Origin: Muricea muricata
Taxonomy: Eukaryota > Cnidaria > Anthozoa > Malacalcyonacea > Plexauridae
Assembly (NCBI GenBank): GCA_963855995.1
Contig: OY979719.1
Span: forward strand, 7,068,001 to 7,132,000
Direction: 5' to 3'
DNA: 64,000 nt
In this document: piece after piece, positions 34,563 to 44,173 of the stretch
Layout of the letters: every line of letters starts with the position of its first letter
Numbering within the stretch: the first letter of the stretch is position 1
Translations under genes and position numbers: made by a program
The notes under the pieces: model-generated
The model's input: the letters and a program-made list of their open reading frames with translations, nothing else
Databases searched by the model: none
Told to the model about the DNA's origin: nothing

Positions 34563-37500
34563 ATGCCACGTGAAAATTGGGACCGTGACGCTGACCGCGA
34601 ATTAAAACGTCGTGAACGTTTTATTATAACCGAAAACAAGAAGAAATTATCACAATTACAACGGGCTCGTGAGAAAGAAATTCGTACATGGACTCGCGAA
34701 TCCGACCGCGAATTAAAACGTCGCGACAAGTTTATGGAACGTCAACAAGCAAAGAAGACGAGGGCACGCGAACGGCCGAATTTAAAAAATGGGGTAAAGA
34801 AATACGGGCAGAAGAGAAACGGCGTCCACCTTCGTTTAAAGTTGTAAGGACGTATTCCAATGCGAATGCAAGATTTACAACGTATTTCGACACGTATAAG
34901 GTGTACGTGTATGGTCATGCAGATCCCGTTGCCGTGTTCAAAAAAGCGTTGGACATGACAGTTGAGGCACGTCTGTTGGACCCGGGCGATAAAATACGTG
35001 TTATTGTGTCGCATCCGTCATGGGCGCACCCGTTTAGTACAAAACTAATAACAATTACAAACGACGGGCAATTTTTTTACACGTTGTTAAAATTAGTTTT
35101 GAGGTACGTAGAATACAAAGAAGTTCCGTTAAACGAGGTTACCATTGAAGTCCAGTCGACGAGGGTCCCGCGTGGGAAAGGTCGGCTAACAATCACAAAA
35201 GATAACACCGATCGTAAAAGGTGTATTATCACGGTTAAGAATATCGATACGATATGTCTTGCTCGTGCCATCGTAACGGCTCATGCGAATTTGAATAAGG
35301 ACAAATGGACGAAATCCCAAATTAAAAACGGTTTTAACGATTCTCGGGCATTACAAAGGACCGAGGCTTTAAAATTACATGAAGATGCAGGCGTCCCTAT
35401 TTCAGACCACGGTAACACGTTAGAGGACGTAAATACGTTTGCAAAACTTTTAGGGGTTCAAATTAATATCATTGATACGGATTATTTTAACGAAATCATA
35501 CATACTGCAAACCTAGGATCTACAAACATAATTTACTTACACAAAGACAAAAATCATTATGATGTTATAACGTCAATGCCCGCATTTTTAAGTAAAAAAT
35601 ATTATTGTCACACGTGTAAAAAGGGTACACACGTCGCGACAAACACAAGTGCCCAGACAAATGTTTGTCGTGTTTTAAAACAGAAAAGCATACGGGTGAC
35701 AATATTGTTTGCGACCAATGCAATCGGGTATTTTTTGGGGAACCGTGTTATAAGGAACATTTACGGAACCGTTCCAATGGTAAGGACCGCTAGCTTGACG
35801 CTAGCTTGGTTTCGATCGTATCTAACTGATCGCAGGCAGAGGTGCTTCGTCAATGGCCAGTTTTCAAATAGCTCTTTTATAACGAAGGGAGTCCCCCAAG
35901 GTTCTATTATTGGGCCTCTCCTGTTTTTGGTCTATATCAATGACCTGCCGAACTGCCTGAATGAGGGTATCCCAAGGATGTTTGCTGACGATACCAACAT
36001 TAGCTTTAGCAGTAATTCTCTTTCTGATCTCGAACACCTTATAAATTTTGAACTGCAAAGTCTAAACAGGTGGTTAATAGCTAATAAGTTAAGTTTAAAC
36101 ATTGCTAAAACAGAGTTCATGGTTATCGGTTCGCGTCAACGATTAGCAACCTTTGATGACCCTGAGCTTTGTGTAACTGTTAATAATGCACCAGTCAAAC
36201 AAGTTAAGTCCGCAAAAACCCTAGGAATGACTTTAGATGAAAATCTTACATGGAGAGACCATGTCGAGGTCATTTCCAAAAAGATCTCTTCTGGCATTGG
36301 TGCTCTTAAACGTATACGAGAGCTGATTGACCAAGAAACCGCAATTAAAGCATATCAAGGTTTTATTGAACCTTACTTCTCCTACTGTGCTCCAGTATGG
36401 GATGGGTTAGGTCATGCTCTGAGTGATAGGCTCCAGAAACTTCAAAACAGAGCAGCCCGTGTTATAACGCGTTCTTCATATGATATTTCTTCTAACCTCC
36501 TTCTTGATCAGTTGAAGTGGAATAATTTATCCGTTAATCGTCTAAAACAGAAAGCTATTCTCATGTATAAGACACTTAACGGTCAAACACCTCAGTATTT
36601 AAATGAGATGTTTACCTCTAGAAGGTGTCAGTATCCTCTTAGGAATTCTAATGGCAAGTTGTTTATCCCTAAACCTAACACCGACTATTTAAAGCGCTCC
36701 TTTTCTTATAGTGGGGCAATTCTTTGGAACAACTTGCCAGAATCCCTTAGATTATTGCCATCTTTCGCGACGTTCAAAAGTAGTCTGGAAACTCTATATT
36801 CTAGACGAACCGACTCCCACACGGCAACCAGGTAGAACAGTACTCTTCTCTTTAGTCTTTCCTCTTCTTCCACATTAATTAATTGTAAATACCTTAATTT
36901 ATAAACTTGTATATAGTAATAGTTCTAATGTACTGATGGTTGTTACCCGTGTTTAAATAAAGGTTATGATGATGATGATGAGGACCGCGACGTTGTTTGT
37001 GAGCTCGTAAGGAAATGTTTGATATGTCATCGGACCGTTTCTGATCTCAACCGACATGTATGTGGTTATAAGACGTGTAATAATTGTGGGAAATATTGTG
37101 CCCCAAAAACACACAAATGTTACATGTTGCCCGTTGGAACCAAAGGCGGTGCATGTACGCGCGAAATGCCATGCAGGGGACGTAAAAAAGATTGGTGTTT
37201 GTGCTGTAGAACGCGCACGACGAAATATATATTTTACGACGTGGAAACGCAACAGGATACGGGTACTCACGTTGTGAATTACGTAAACGCACAAGATTTT
37301 GACGGGAACGAATTTACATTTAATACGGTCAACGACTTTTGTAAATTCATATTTGGACAACATGATGGGTATACGTTCATTGCCCACAATGCTAAATCTT
37401 ATGATGCACAATTCATTTTGAAATATTGTATTGATAATGCTATAAAACCGTTTTGTATTTACAACGGGACAAAAATCATGTTCATGGACGTAAAAAAATT

Positions 37501-39624
37501 TAATATTCGGTTCATTGATAGTATTAATTTTGTCAACGGTGCGTTAGGAACGTTCCCAAAAACGTTCGGGTTAACAGAATTGCAAAAAGGTTATTCTCCA
37601 CATTTGTTCAACACGCCGGCGAACCAAGATTACGTCGGGTCCATGCCTGCAAAATATTATTACGATCCCGACCATATGAAACCTGAGAAACGTATAAAAT
37701 TTTTAAAATGGTACGACGACCGTGTTGCGGAAAAGTATGTATTTAACTTTAAAAATGAATTAGTTGCTTATTGTCGTTCGGACGTAGATATTTTAAGACG
37801 AAGTATGATAACGTTTCGTGACAATTTTCTTAAAATTGGTAATATTGACAATATATAACGATTGCGTCCGTTTGTATGGCCATCTATAGGTCAAAATATA
37901 TGCCAAAAGGTACGATCGGTATTATTAAAGACAGTGTTAAAAATGAAACGTTTAGTAAAATTTCTATGCAATGGTTGCATTGGCGGTCTAACGTAGATAA
38001 CGTATACATTCAACACGCAATGAACGGTGGTGAACATTTTATACCAAGTGTTGGGAAAGTAGATTGTTTTTGTAAAGGTACGAACACGGTCTACGAATTC
38101 CAAGGTTGTTTTTGGCACGGGTGTCCTAAATGTTATACATCTGACAAAATTAATCCAATGAACCAACGGGATATGGCCGAATTACAACGGGTCACTGCAA
38201 TGAAGAATGAAAAAATTACTAGTTTAGGGTATAACTTGGTCGAAGTGTACGAATGTGACATACAACAAGATGCCGCGTTTAAAAAATATTGTAAGACGAA
38301 CAATGTCGATATCGTGATGCCATTAAACCCGCGTGATGCATTTTTCGGGGGTCGGACGAATGTTACAAAATTAACGTACGATTTCCAACAAGGTGAAAAA
38401 GGGCGTTACGTTGATTTCGTTAGTTTGTATCCGACAGTAAATTTTTTCAAAACGTATCCTGTTGGACATCCGACAAAAATATACAATCCAAAACAATACG
38501 ATCCAAAATGGTTCGGGTTCGTCCAAGCTAAAATAGAACCACCGCGTGGGTTATATCATCCGGCGCTTCCTGTTCGGCAATCGGGAAAACTTTTGTTTCC
38601 GTTATGTCGTACGTGTGCTTTAATACAACAGCAAACAAAATGCGGGCATTCTTTAGACGAACGTACGTTTACAGGGACGTGGTGTACGAACGAAATAGCG
38701 TTTGCTTTGGGAAAAGGGTACGGGATTATCGAAATTTACGAAGTTTGGCATTTTTCAAAGACTACAGACACGTTATTCAAAGGGTACGTTCGTGACTTCA
38801 TGAAATTAAAGATGGAATCTTCGGAGCCCCCAAAAGAAGATATCACTGTTTTTAAGAAAAAAGTTCAAGATCATTTAGGTATTGAATTAGGTGATATTCA
38901 ATATAACGCCGGAATGCGTGCGATTGCCAAACTATGCTTAAATAGTTTATGGGGTAAATTTGGTCAACGCGTGAATCAAACGCAAACGGAATACGTAACG
39001 GAACCCAAAGATTTTTACAAAATCCTTTTAAACGACGTGAACGAAGATATTAACATCCAGTTTCTTACCAAAGAAATGGTCCAAATGCAATACAATCTTA
39101 AAAACCAATTCGTCGATAGTTACAACAATACGAATATTTTCGTAGCAGCATTTACGACGTCGCATGCCCGCGAAATGTTGTACGGCGTATTGGACAAACT
39201 TGGTGACCAAGTACTTGGGTACGATACGGATTCGTGTTGGTTTGTTGAGCGGCCTGGTGGGAATACAATACCAACAGGAGATAGTTTAGGTGAATTAACG
39301 GACGAACTCAAAGGTAACCATATTGTAAAATGGGTTGGTACGGGTCCAAAATCGTATTCGTACGAAACAAACGACGGGGACGTTAAATGTAAGGTGAAAG
39401 GGTTTACGTTAAATTATGAGAATGGTTTAAAAATTAACGGGGACGTCATGGACGAAATTATACACGATCCTAGTAAAACGATTGTTATTGACAAGAAAAA
39501 TGCCATTACGCGTGATGCCAAAACAAAGACGATCGTGAACCAAGATCAAACGAAAACGTTTTCGTTAGGGTACGATAAACGCGTTGTACAACATGATTTC
39601 GACACGCAACCGTACGGGTTTTAA
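34563..39624 (+). pseudogene. Polinton family B DNA polymerase, broken
   Basis: Protein-primed replicative polymerase. N-terminus 34,563 with a duplicated DRELKRR block; then a domain with ALKLHEDAGVPISDHGN and zinc-binding Cys/His (35.58-35.78 kb, and again ICHRTVSDLNRHVCGY..CNNCGKYC near 37.02-37.1 kb). Exonuclease motifs: FYDVETQ (Exo I), FIAHNAKSYDAQFIL (Exo II), YCRSDVDIL (Exo III). Then a VSR-like YEFQGCFWHGCPKCY block, and Pol motifs YVDFVSLYPTVN (A), KLCLNSLWGKFGQR (B) and LGYDTDSCW (C). Frame changes near 34.79, 35.63 and 37.85 kb and a LINE insertion at 35,791-36,980 destroy it. The C-terminal 582 codons (37,876-39,624) are uninterrupted. Confidence 0.93.
35791..36980 (+). mobile_element. 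5'-truncated LINE in the polymerase gene
   Basis: AGGACCGC occurs at 35,783-35,790 and 36,981-36,988, a perfect 8-bp target duplication. The body encodes the RT from motif B on (KGVPQGSIIGPLLFLVYINDL, MFADDTNIS) to the C-terminus (ILWNNLPESLRLLPSFATFKSSL), followed by AATAAAGG and a (GAT)n tail, typical of CR1/L2 relatives. By chance the RT frame is open into the upstream viral frame, giving one 715-codon ORF (34,688-36,835) that should not be taken as a fusion gene. Confidence 0.93.
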
Positions 39625-39643
39625 AAAATAAAATAAATAAAAC

Positions 39644-40048
39644 ATGGATCTTACAAAAGCGGCGGAAGCACAATTATTGCATTTAAAAGATGATCTTATT
39701 GCTGATATTAACAAGTTGAAAAATAAGTCTAACAAGAAAAAAGCAGTATTTGCACTAAAGACATTCGCGAAAATCGTATTCGTTGCCGGGACCGTGACGG
39801 CCGCATTATTCTTTCCACCTGCAATCGTGGTCGCCGCATTAGGTGTCGATGTTGCATTGGTCGACGGTGGTCAAAGTACAGTGCAAAATATTCGTGGGAT
39901 TAAAAAGGATAAGACCGAAAAGGAAAAAAGGCAGACGGATCTAAAAGATGTTAGCGAACAACTTATCCGAGGGCAAACTCTCCGGGAGGTTCGTAATAAT
40001 CCAACCGCGCCTCCGTTGTATCCAAATTTGGAAATTGCCAAGAATTAA
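39644..40048 (+). CDS. Membrane protein with tandem late-domain motifs, 134 aa
   Basis: Residues 1-35 are a charged amphipathic helix; 36-75 form a hydrophobic hairpin (IVFVAGTVTAALFFPPAIVV and VAALGVDVALV); 85-115 are charged. The C-terminus ends in PTAPPLYPNL (residues 120-129). That decapeptide contains PTAP (Tsg101-binding type), PPLY (PPxY, Nedd4 WW-binding type) and LYPNL (LYPxL, ALIX-binding type), all overlapping. Such motifs recruit ESCRT for budding in enveloped viruses. Intact; starts 20 bases after the polymerase stop; a palindrome (40,063-40,090) follows. Function in Polintons is inference from motifs. Confidence 0.8.
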   Translation: MDLTKAAEAQLLHLKDDLIADINKLKNKSNKKKAVFALKTFAKIVFVAGTVTAALFFPPAIVVAALGVDVALVDGGQSTVQNIRGIKKDKTEKEKRQTDLKDVSEQLIRGQTLREVRNNPTAPPLYPNLEIAKN

Positions 40049-40062
40049 ATCGAGGTCTGGAA

Positions 40063-40090
40063 TTTTGTAATCTTTGTAAAGATTACAAAA
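40063..40090. terminator. Intergenic palindrome 2
   Basis: TTTTGTAATCTTT, GT, AAAGATTACAAAA: perfect 13-bp arms, one base before the ATG at 40,092. Confidence 0.62.
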
Positions 40091-40091
40091 T

Positions 40092-40574
40092 ATGAGTGGT
40101 GAAATTAAAGAAAGGACTGTGTATATGTTATGTCGTACTGATGGTGGTACCGATATTTATATAGGCAGTACATCTTATCCTTTAGGAACACAGTTTTCAC
40201 AACATAAGTATGATGCTGGGAACCCTTCAAGACTAAAATGGTACGGTGGTTCTAAATTATATCAAAAAATGCGGGACGTCGGTGTTCAACACTGGAAGAT
40301 TGTCCGATTATTAACGTTTGCATGCGGTCGGGGAACAATTTGTGAATTTGAGCAGGAATGGATAAAAGCCTTAAACGCGAACCTAAATACAATTTCATCG
40401 GTTAATGAGGATGTAGCTGAAAGGGGGTACCAAAGACGGTACCGTAAAAACAACAAAGAAACAAAACGGTATAATTGTGAATTATGCGACGTTGCATTTA
40501 AAGATAATTACAATTTAAAAAAACATTTCGATACACTAAAACATTCCTACGCATGGTTAAACTCATTAGACTAA
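40092..40574 (+). CDS. GIY-YIG endonuclease-like protein with C2H2 finger
   Basis: 160 aa. N-terminal GIY-YIG fold signature VYMLCRTDGG..DIYIGSTS (residues 10-28), a following basic/Trp segment (LKWYGGSKLYQKMRD, HWKIVRLL) and an acidic CEFEQEWIK containing the expected Glu. The C-terminus is a C2H2 zinc finger, YNCELCDVAFKDNYNLKKHF..KH (about 128-153). GIY-YIG nucleases cut DNA in repair and mobile introns; with the finger it may act in viral replication or genome processing. Intact, flanked by palindromes on both sides. Confidence 0.85.
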   Translation: MSGEIKERTVYMLCRTDGGTDIYIGSTSYPLGTQFSQHKYDAGNPSRLKWYGGSKLYQKMRDVGVQHWKIVRLLTFACGRGTICEFEQEWIKALNANLNTISSVNEDVAERGYQRRYRKNNKETKRYNCELCDVAFKDNYNLKKHFDTLKHSYAWLNSLD

Positions 40575-40591
40575 ATAAATCGCAGCAAAAT

Positions 40592-40620
40592 TTTTTTATA
40601 CCTTTTAAAAGTATAAAAAA
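40592..40620. terminator. Intergenic palindrome 3
   Basis: TTTTTTATAC and GTATAAAAAA with a CTTTTAAAA centre that itself pairs; ends exactly at the ATG of the next gene (40,621). Confidence 0.58.
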
Positions 40621-41090
40621 ATGCTCATACATAATAAGGTATTATACCAAAAAGTTCGTCGTGAATTTTTTAACAACTGCCTTTGGTACCAAATCGATGG
40701 CCATTATTTCGAGCAAAAAGGTTTCCAGGAATCATTATTATTCTATATATTTAACATATGTGAATTGAACCCAACAAACAAAGTTGCATCTATGGTCCAT
40801 GTAATCCTAAAATCATTCATTTTCGAAAAACCCGAACATCGTCGTGGGGTTTACAAACAAATCCGATATAAATTCTTCCAGTCCTCTGGCGCGACCATCG
40901 TGCAATCGAACGTAAAAAACAACGCAAGCTTACATTTCTTGCCAACCAATTAGGTAACGCAGGTCGACACGTCGAAGGACATATCGTACGTACGATAGTC
41001 AAACCGTACATTCGCGATTTAAATAGAAAATGTTCCAAAATGACCGCAGCCGATAAACTAAAAACGGTACCGCCAACATCGCCGTGGTGA
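40621..41090 (+). pseudogene. Hypothetical Polinton protein, frameshifted
   Basis: The first frame (MLIHNKVLYQKVRREFFNN.., to about 40,868) continues in another frame as RDHRAIERKKQRKLTFLAN and RTIVKPYIRDLNRK, ending PTSPW with TGA at 41,090. A one-base shift near 40,865-40,880 separates them. The original product would be about 155 residues, basic, with no domain I recognise. Palindrome 4 follows. Confidence 0.68.
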
Positions 41091-41137
41091 GGGGGAAGCG
41101 AATCGCTCCCCCCTCTGGGATTGTTGGGTTACATACT

Positions 41138-41168
41138 AAATTCTAAACAAAAAATTTGTTTAGAATTT
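41138..41168. terminator. Intergenic palindrome 4 (convergent ends)
   Basis: AAATTCTAAACAAA, AAA, TTTGTTTAGAATTT: perfect 14-bp arms between the end of the plus-strand gene (41,090) and the end of the minus-strand gene (41,182), so it could serve both. Confidence 0.62.
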
Positions 41169-41181
41169 TTTAACCATCTAT

Positions 41182-41406
41182 TTAATCTTCTTCAGTAGTT
41201 GTTTTCTTTTCCTGTTGTCTTTTGTGTTTTTCATATTCCGATTCGTCTATGATTTCTTCTTCTCTTATTCTGTTGTCTTCGATAATTTCCTCACTTCGTT
41301 CAAACATACCCAGTGTAAAAAATATACCCGCTGCTATGTAACACTCGGACTCCATTGCTAAAACTACGGCTGCTAATATTGGTATGAGCGACTTTTTAAA
41401 CCACAT
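41182..41406 (-). CDS. Small membrane protein A, acidic tail, 74 aa
   Basis: One or two hydrophobic segments (SLIPILAAVVLAM, ECYIAAGIFFTLGMF) followed by a highly acidic and charged tail ending KKTTTEED. Very similar in layout to its neighbour at 41,425-41,643 (shared IAAGIFF / ITASIFF and G-F/M spacing), so the two are probably paralogues. Intact. Confidence 0.7.
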   Translation of the reverse strand: MWFKKSLIPILAAVVLAMESECYIAAGIFFTLGMFERSEEIIEDNRIREEEIIDESEYEKHKRQQEKKTTTEED

Positions 41407-41424
41407 TTTATTATACAGAAAAAA

Positions 41425-41643
41425 TTACAAATATTTGAACAAAGGTAATAAAATTTCTTCCGGTGTGTATTCTTCTTCTTCGTCTACCGGCTCGTATTCC
41501 CCTTCTTCTTCTTCGAATATTAGATATTCGCGGAATATGAAACCGATTGCGAAAAATATGCTTGCCGTTATACGGCTGTGGTTAGGGTCTAGTCCAAACA
41601 ATATAGCAGCCGATACTATTAATAGTGTGTTTTTGTATAACAC
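41425..41643 (-). CDS. Small membrane protein B, acidic tail, 72 aa
   Basis: Hydrophobic NTLLIVSAAILFGL and RITASIFFAIGFIF, then an acidic EEEEGEYEPVDEEEEY tail and ILLPLFKYL. Tandem with protein A on the minus strand, and divergent to the gene starting at 41,742. Intact. Likely virion or host-membrane factor; function unknown. Confidence 0.7.
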   Translation of the reverse strand: MLYKNTLLIVSAAILFGLDPNHSRITASIFFAIGFIFREYLIFEEEEGEYEPVDEEEEYTPEEILLPLFKYL

Positions 41644-41741
41644 TTTTATTAAAGTACTTTGTAAAGAACCTTGTAAAGTTCTTTGTAAAGAACCTTGTAA
41701 AGTTCTTTGTAAAGAACTTTATAAAGTTCTTTAAATAAATA
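41644..41741. promoter_or_regulatory. Divergent intergenic array of inverted repeats
   Basis: A run of about 24-bp units (CTTTGTAAAGAACCTTGTAA) repeated roughly three times between about 41,652 and 41,732. Each unit is itself palindromic (CTTTGTAAAG; GAACTTTATAAAGTTC). It separates the starts of two divergent genes, so a shared promoter/operator or replication-factor site is plausible. Shadow frames across it read as a CKEPCKVL repeat, without meaning. Confidence 0.6.
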
Positions 41742-42035
41742 ATGTCAGAAGAACCTAAAATGACCGCGTTTGAAAAAGTAAAAAACCCTGGGCGGGTAGC
41801 AGCAGGAAGACGTTTAGCAGCAATTTCCAAAGAGGCCAAAGCACGGAAAGCCGAGGAACGAAAAAAAGCGGAAGAAGAATGTACCGGGAACTCAAACCTC
41901 CTCTATGTATCCGTAGGCGTGCTCGGTGTAGTTGGTCTTGGGTACGGGGCCTATAATTTCCTTTGTAAACAACAACCACAAGAAGAACAACAGCAAGAAC
42001 CACAACAACAGCAAGAACCAGAGAAAAAAAAATAA
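41742..42035 (+). CDS. Polinton membrane protein, 97 aa
   Basis: Basic N-terminus (KVKNPGRVAAGRRLAAISKEAKARKAEERKKAEEE), one transmembrane segment (NLLYVSVGVLGVVGLGYGAYNFL), then a Gln/Glu-rich tail. Small proteins of this layout (RVxxGRxLAxISKEAK) occur in Polinton-like elements, to my recollection; function unknown. Intact. Confidence 0.75.
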   Translation: MSEEPKMTAFEKVKNPGRVAAGRRLAAISKEAKARKAEERKKAEEECTGNSNLLYVSVGVLGVVGLGYGAYNFLCKQQPQEEQQQEPQQQQEPEKKK

Positions 42036-42062
42036 TTTCGACGATTTGTAAATAAATAAGTA

Positions 42063-42299
42063 ATGTCGTTAACAAAAGAAGAAGTTTTAAATAGTTTGTA
42101 CAATGCTGGACTTATTACGGCAGGTGCAGGTGTAGTATCGTTGGCAAGCAGTAAAATGTTAAGAGAAAACCTTGGCGTAACACGGACGATGCAAAATTTG
42201 GTGAAGATGGCGGTTGCAGTCGGTGGTGGGTCGTTGCTCGTAAAATTTGCACAGAAAAAAGATTGGGTACCCTCCGAACCGTTTAAGAAAGGCCAATAG
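42063..42299 (+). CDS. Polinton small membrane protein, 78 aa
   Basis: Starts MSLTKEEVLNSLYNAGL, two hydrophobic stretches (LITAGAGVVSLASS; MAVAVGGGSLLVKFA), ends in KDWVPSEPFKKGQ. Intact; separated by eight bases from the next gene, so probably co-transcribed with it. No known domain. Confidence 0.7.
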   Translation: MSLTKEEVLNSLYNAGLITAGAGVVSLASSKMLRENLGVTRTMQNLVKMAVAVGGGSLLVKFAQKKDWVPSEPFKKGQ

Positions 42300-42307
42300 A
42301 TAAAAGA

Positions 42308-42711
42308 ATGGCAAGCGTCGTAGCAGGTGGGTTATTTAATGCCGTTGCCTTTGCAGGTGCCGGTTACGTTTTCCACAAATTAGACAAGAAAGGGTACGAA
42401 GATGAAATGAAACGTCATAATTTGGCCATGGAACAATTAACAGCTGCAAAAGAAAAATGGTATGAAAAAACTGTCGAAAAAAGAACAAAGTTGCGTTATT
42501 ACATCAACAATTAGTCGATGCTAATAAGAATTTAGACGCGACGAACGAAGCGTTGCACAAGTTACGCACGGCGATGGACGAAGATATTGGACCGGAACCT
42601 ACGATAAACGATTATTACGAACCGTCCGACGAGATGAAAACGTATACGAACGTTGTCGTTGGCGTTACAGGATCCGTAGCCGGGGTTTTGGCAACCAAAC
42701 TATTGTTTTAA
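42308..42711 (+). pseudogene. Polinton membrane/coiled protein, frameshifted
   Basis: MASVVAGGLFNAVAFAGAGYVFHKL, then a charged helix (MKRHNLAMEQLTAAKEKWYEK). The listed frame stops at 42,514, but a shifted frame continues with NLDATNEALHKLRTAMDED and ends in a second hydrophobic segment (VVVGVTGSVAGVLATKLLF) with TAA at 42,711. A single-base change near 42,480-42,500 explains it. Membrane-anchored at both ends. Palindrome 5 follows at 42,717. Confidence 0.7.
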
Positions 42712-42716
42712 ATGAG

Positions 42717-42742
42717 TTTCATAACCTATATTGGTTATGAAA
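42717..42742. terminator. Intergenic palindrome 5 (convergent ends)
   Basis: TTTCATAACC and GGTTATGAAA around TATATT, filling the whole gap between two convergent stops (42,711 and 42,743). Confidence 0.62.
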
Positions 42743-44170
42743 TTACAAAACAAATTTCGTGACTAAAGCCCCTATTCCGATCGTGCTACCTAAAAGGTAA
42801 GGAAGGTGGTCTCCAGAGTTTGGTTTTGCTGTTGGTCTTACTGTGGGTTTTACCACTGCTGTTGGTGGTATAGGTGGTTTTTTCGTTATAGTCGGAGCAA
42901 CGTAGTTTACTTTTGTATTTACACCAAATTTCATAGCGTTCGTAGCGATGGTTAAAACGTTGTTGTACCCTTCGACCTTGTTTTTTAAAATAATCATGTT
43001 GGATGGAATGAGAATAATACCTGGCGTGATGGCCATGTTTAAAACGACGTTTGTATCTTGAATGGCTTTTCGCATATCCGAAATGGCTTTTGACGGGTTA
43101 TCTTGTGCAACCGTATCTTGAACGAGCCGATGAAATATTTGTTGCGTTTGTAACGATTTTGCACCTTGCTCAACAATAGGCCATCGCGTTTGTGCTTGTG
43201 CTCCTAATACGCTATACACGTACGATTCGATAGCCGATTGCACTAAAATTTGTCCTGTTTTTGTAAGACCGTCGCTATCGTCTTTAATGAATTTCATCCA
43301 ATCGTTATCGCTATCGTTGACGACTTTTGAAACTTCTTCGTATTCGATGCCAAGGATACCGGTATTATTAGCCGACATCCTGTACCTATAATTCCTAATG
43401 TTATTTTTATTTGCATGATGCGAATGCCAATAATTTAAGTCGGCACGCGTTCGTTCAAATTTATGGACCCATATACGTTTGTGTGGAATATTTTTTTGAA
43501 TTATTTTTTTAATATCGTTTGTAATATACGGTGACATTTTTTCTGGCGTCCCCGTAAACCGTTTCATATGATAATAGATGCAATACCGTGCAATACTCGT
43601 AACAACGTTATTATCGCCCGTTACATGTTTCCGACTCATTCCACCCACGTGAGAAATAATATAAGCTGCTAATAACGATGCAAAATACGGGTCGTCTTTG
43701 TCCACGGCCATCTTTGTAATATCGTTTGCGTTCCCTTTCCACGATGTAGACAACGCGTCAAAATTACTCGTGAATCCCGAATTTGCATTGACGTAAATGG
43801 TGAATTTCCTAAAATTATAGGGTAACGACGACGACGATAAGGCAAACGGTTGCATCGTACCGCTCGTGTCCCAGATGGTCGGTAACCAATGTAATTCACC
43901 CGAATATAATTTTTTAAAATCGTCGGTTGTTATATCTAAAAATTGCCCGTCGCGAACTTTAAACGTTACGCTCGTCCCGGTAACGTCGCCTGTTTTGGAT
44001 AAGATAACGTTAAACTTGAATCTGTCCAAATGAGCGTTCGGATATTGTTGGACGAATTGTCGCTCCATTCGTTTTTTTGTATTTTTTAAATTCCGTAACG
44101 CTTTGTTACAATTTGACCCGTAATATTGCCTGTACGACGTTTCGTATTTTGTAAAATCTTCTTCCGACAT
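42743..44170 (-). CDS. Large virion-like protein with C-terminal TM, 475 aa
   Basis: Intact. Charged N-terminal helix (KALRNLKNTKKRMERQF), a middle with KFTIYVNANSGF, LLAAYIISHVGGMSRKH and IWVHKFERTRADLNYWH, a long helical part (about 290-400), a Pro/Thr-rich linker (PPIPPTAVVKPTVRPTAKP) and a final hydrophobic anchor (YLLGSTIGIGALVTKFVL). Third gene of the minus-strand block penton-integrase-this gene, four bases after the integrase stop. No named family recognised; a structural or membrane-interacting virion protein is inferred from position and anchor. Confidence 0.72.
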   Translation of the reverse strand: MSEEDFTKYETSYRQYYGSNCNKALRNLKNTKKRMERQFVQQYPNAHLDRFKFNVILSKTGDVTGTSVTFKVRDGQFLDITTDDFKKLYSGELHWLPTIWDTSGTMQPFALSSSSLPYNFRKFTIYVNANSGFTSNFDALSTSWKGNANDITKMAVDKDDPYFASLLAAYIISHVGGMSRKHVTGDNNVVTSIARYCIYYHMKRFTGTPEKMSPYITNDIKKIIQKNIPHKRIWVHKFERTRADLNYWHSHHANKNNIRNYRYRMSANNTGILGIEYEEVSKVVNDSDNDWMKFIKDDSDGLTKTGQILVQSAIESYVYSVLGAQAQTRWPIVEQGAKSLQTQQIFHRLVQDTVAQDNPSKAISDMRKAIQDTNVVLNMAITPGIILIPSNMIILKNKVEGYNNVLTIATNAMKFGVNTKVNYVAPTITKKPPIPPTAVVKPTVRPTAKPNSGDHLPYLLGSTIGIGALVTKFVL

Positions 44171-44173
44171 TTT

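Noticed and set aside
34688..36835. A real viral polymerase-RT fusion gene
   Set aside because: The junction coincides with a LINE bounded by an 8-bp target duplication, and the viral frame was already shifted before the junction.
41384..41734. Plus-strand Ser-rich frame with CKEPCKVL repeats
   Set aside because: Antisense to small membrane protein B and running through the palindromic array; the repeat is a by-product of the DNA repeat.
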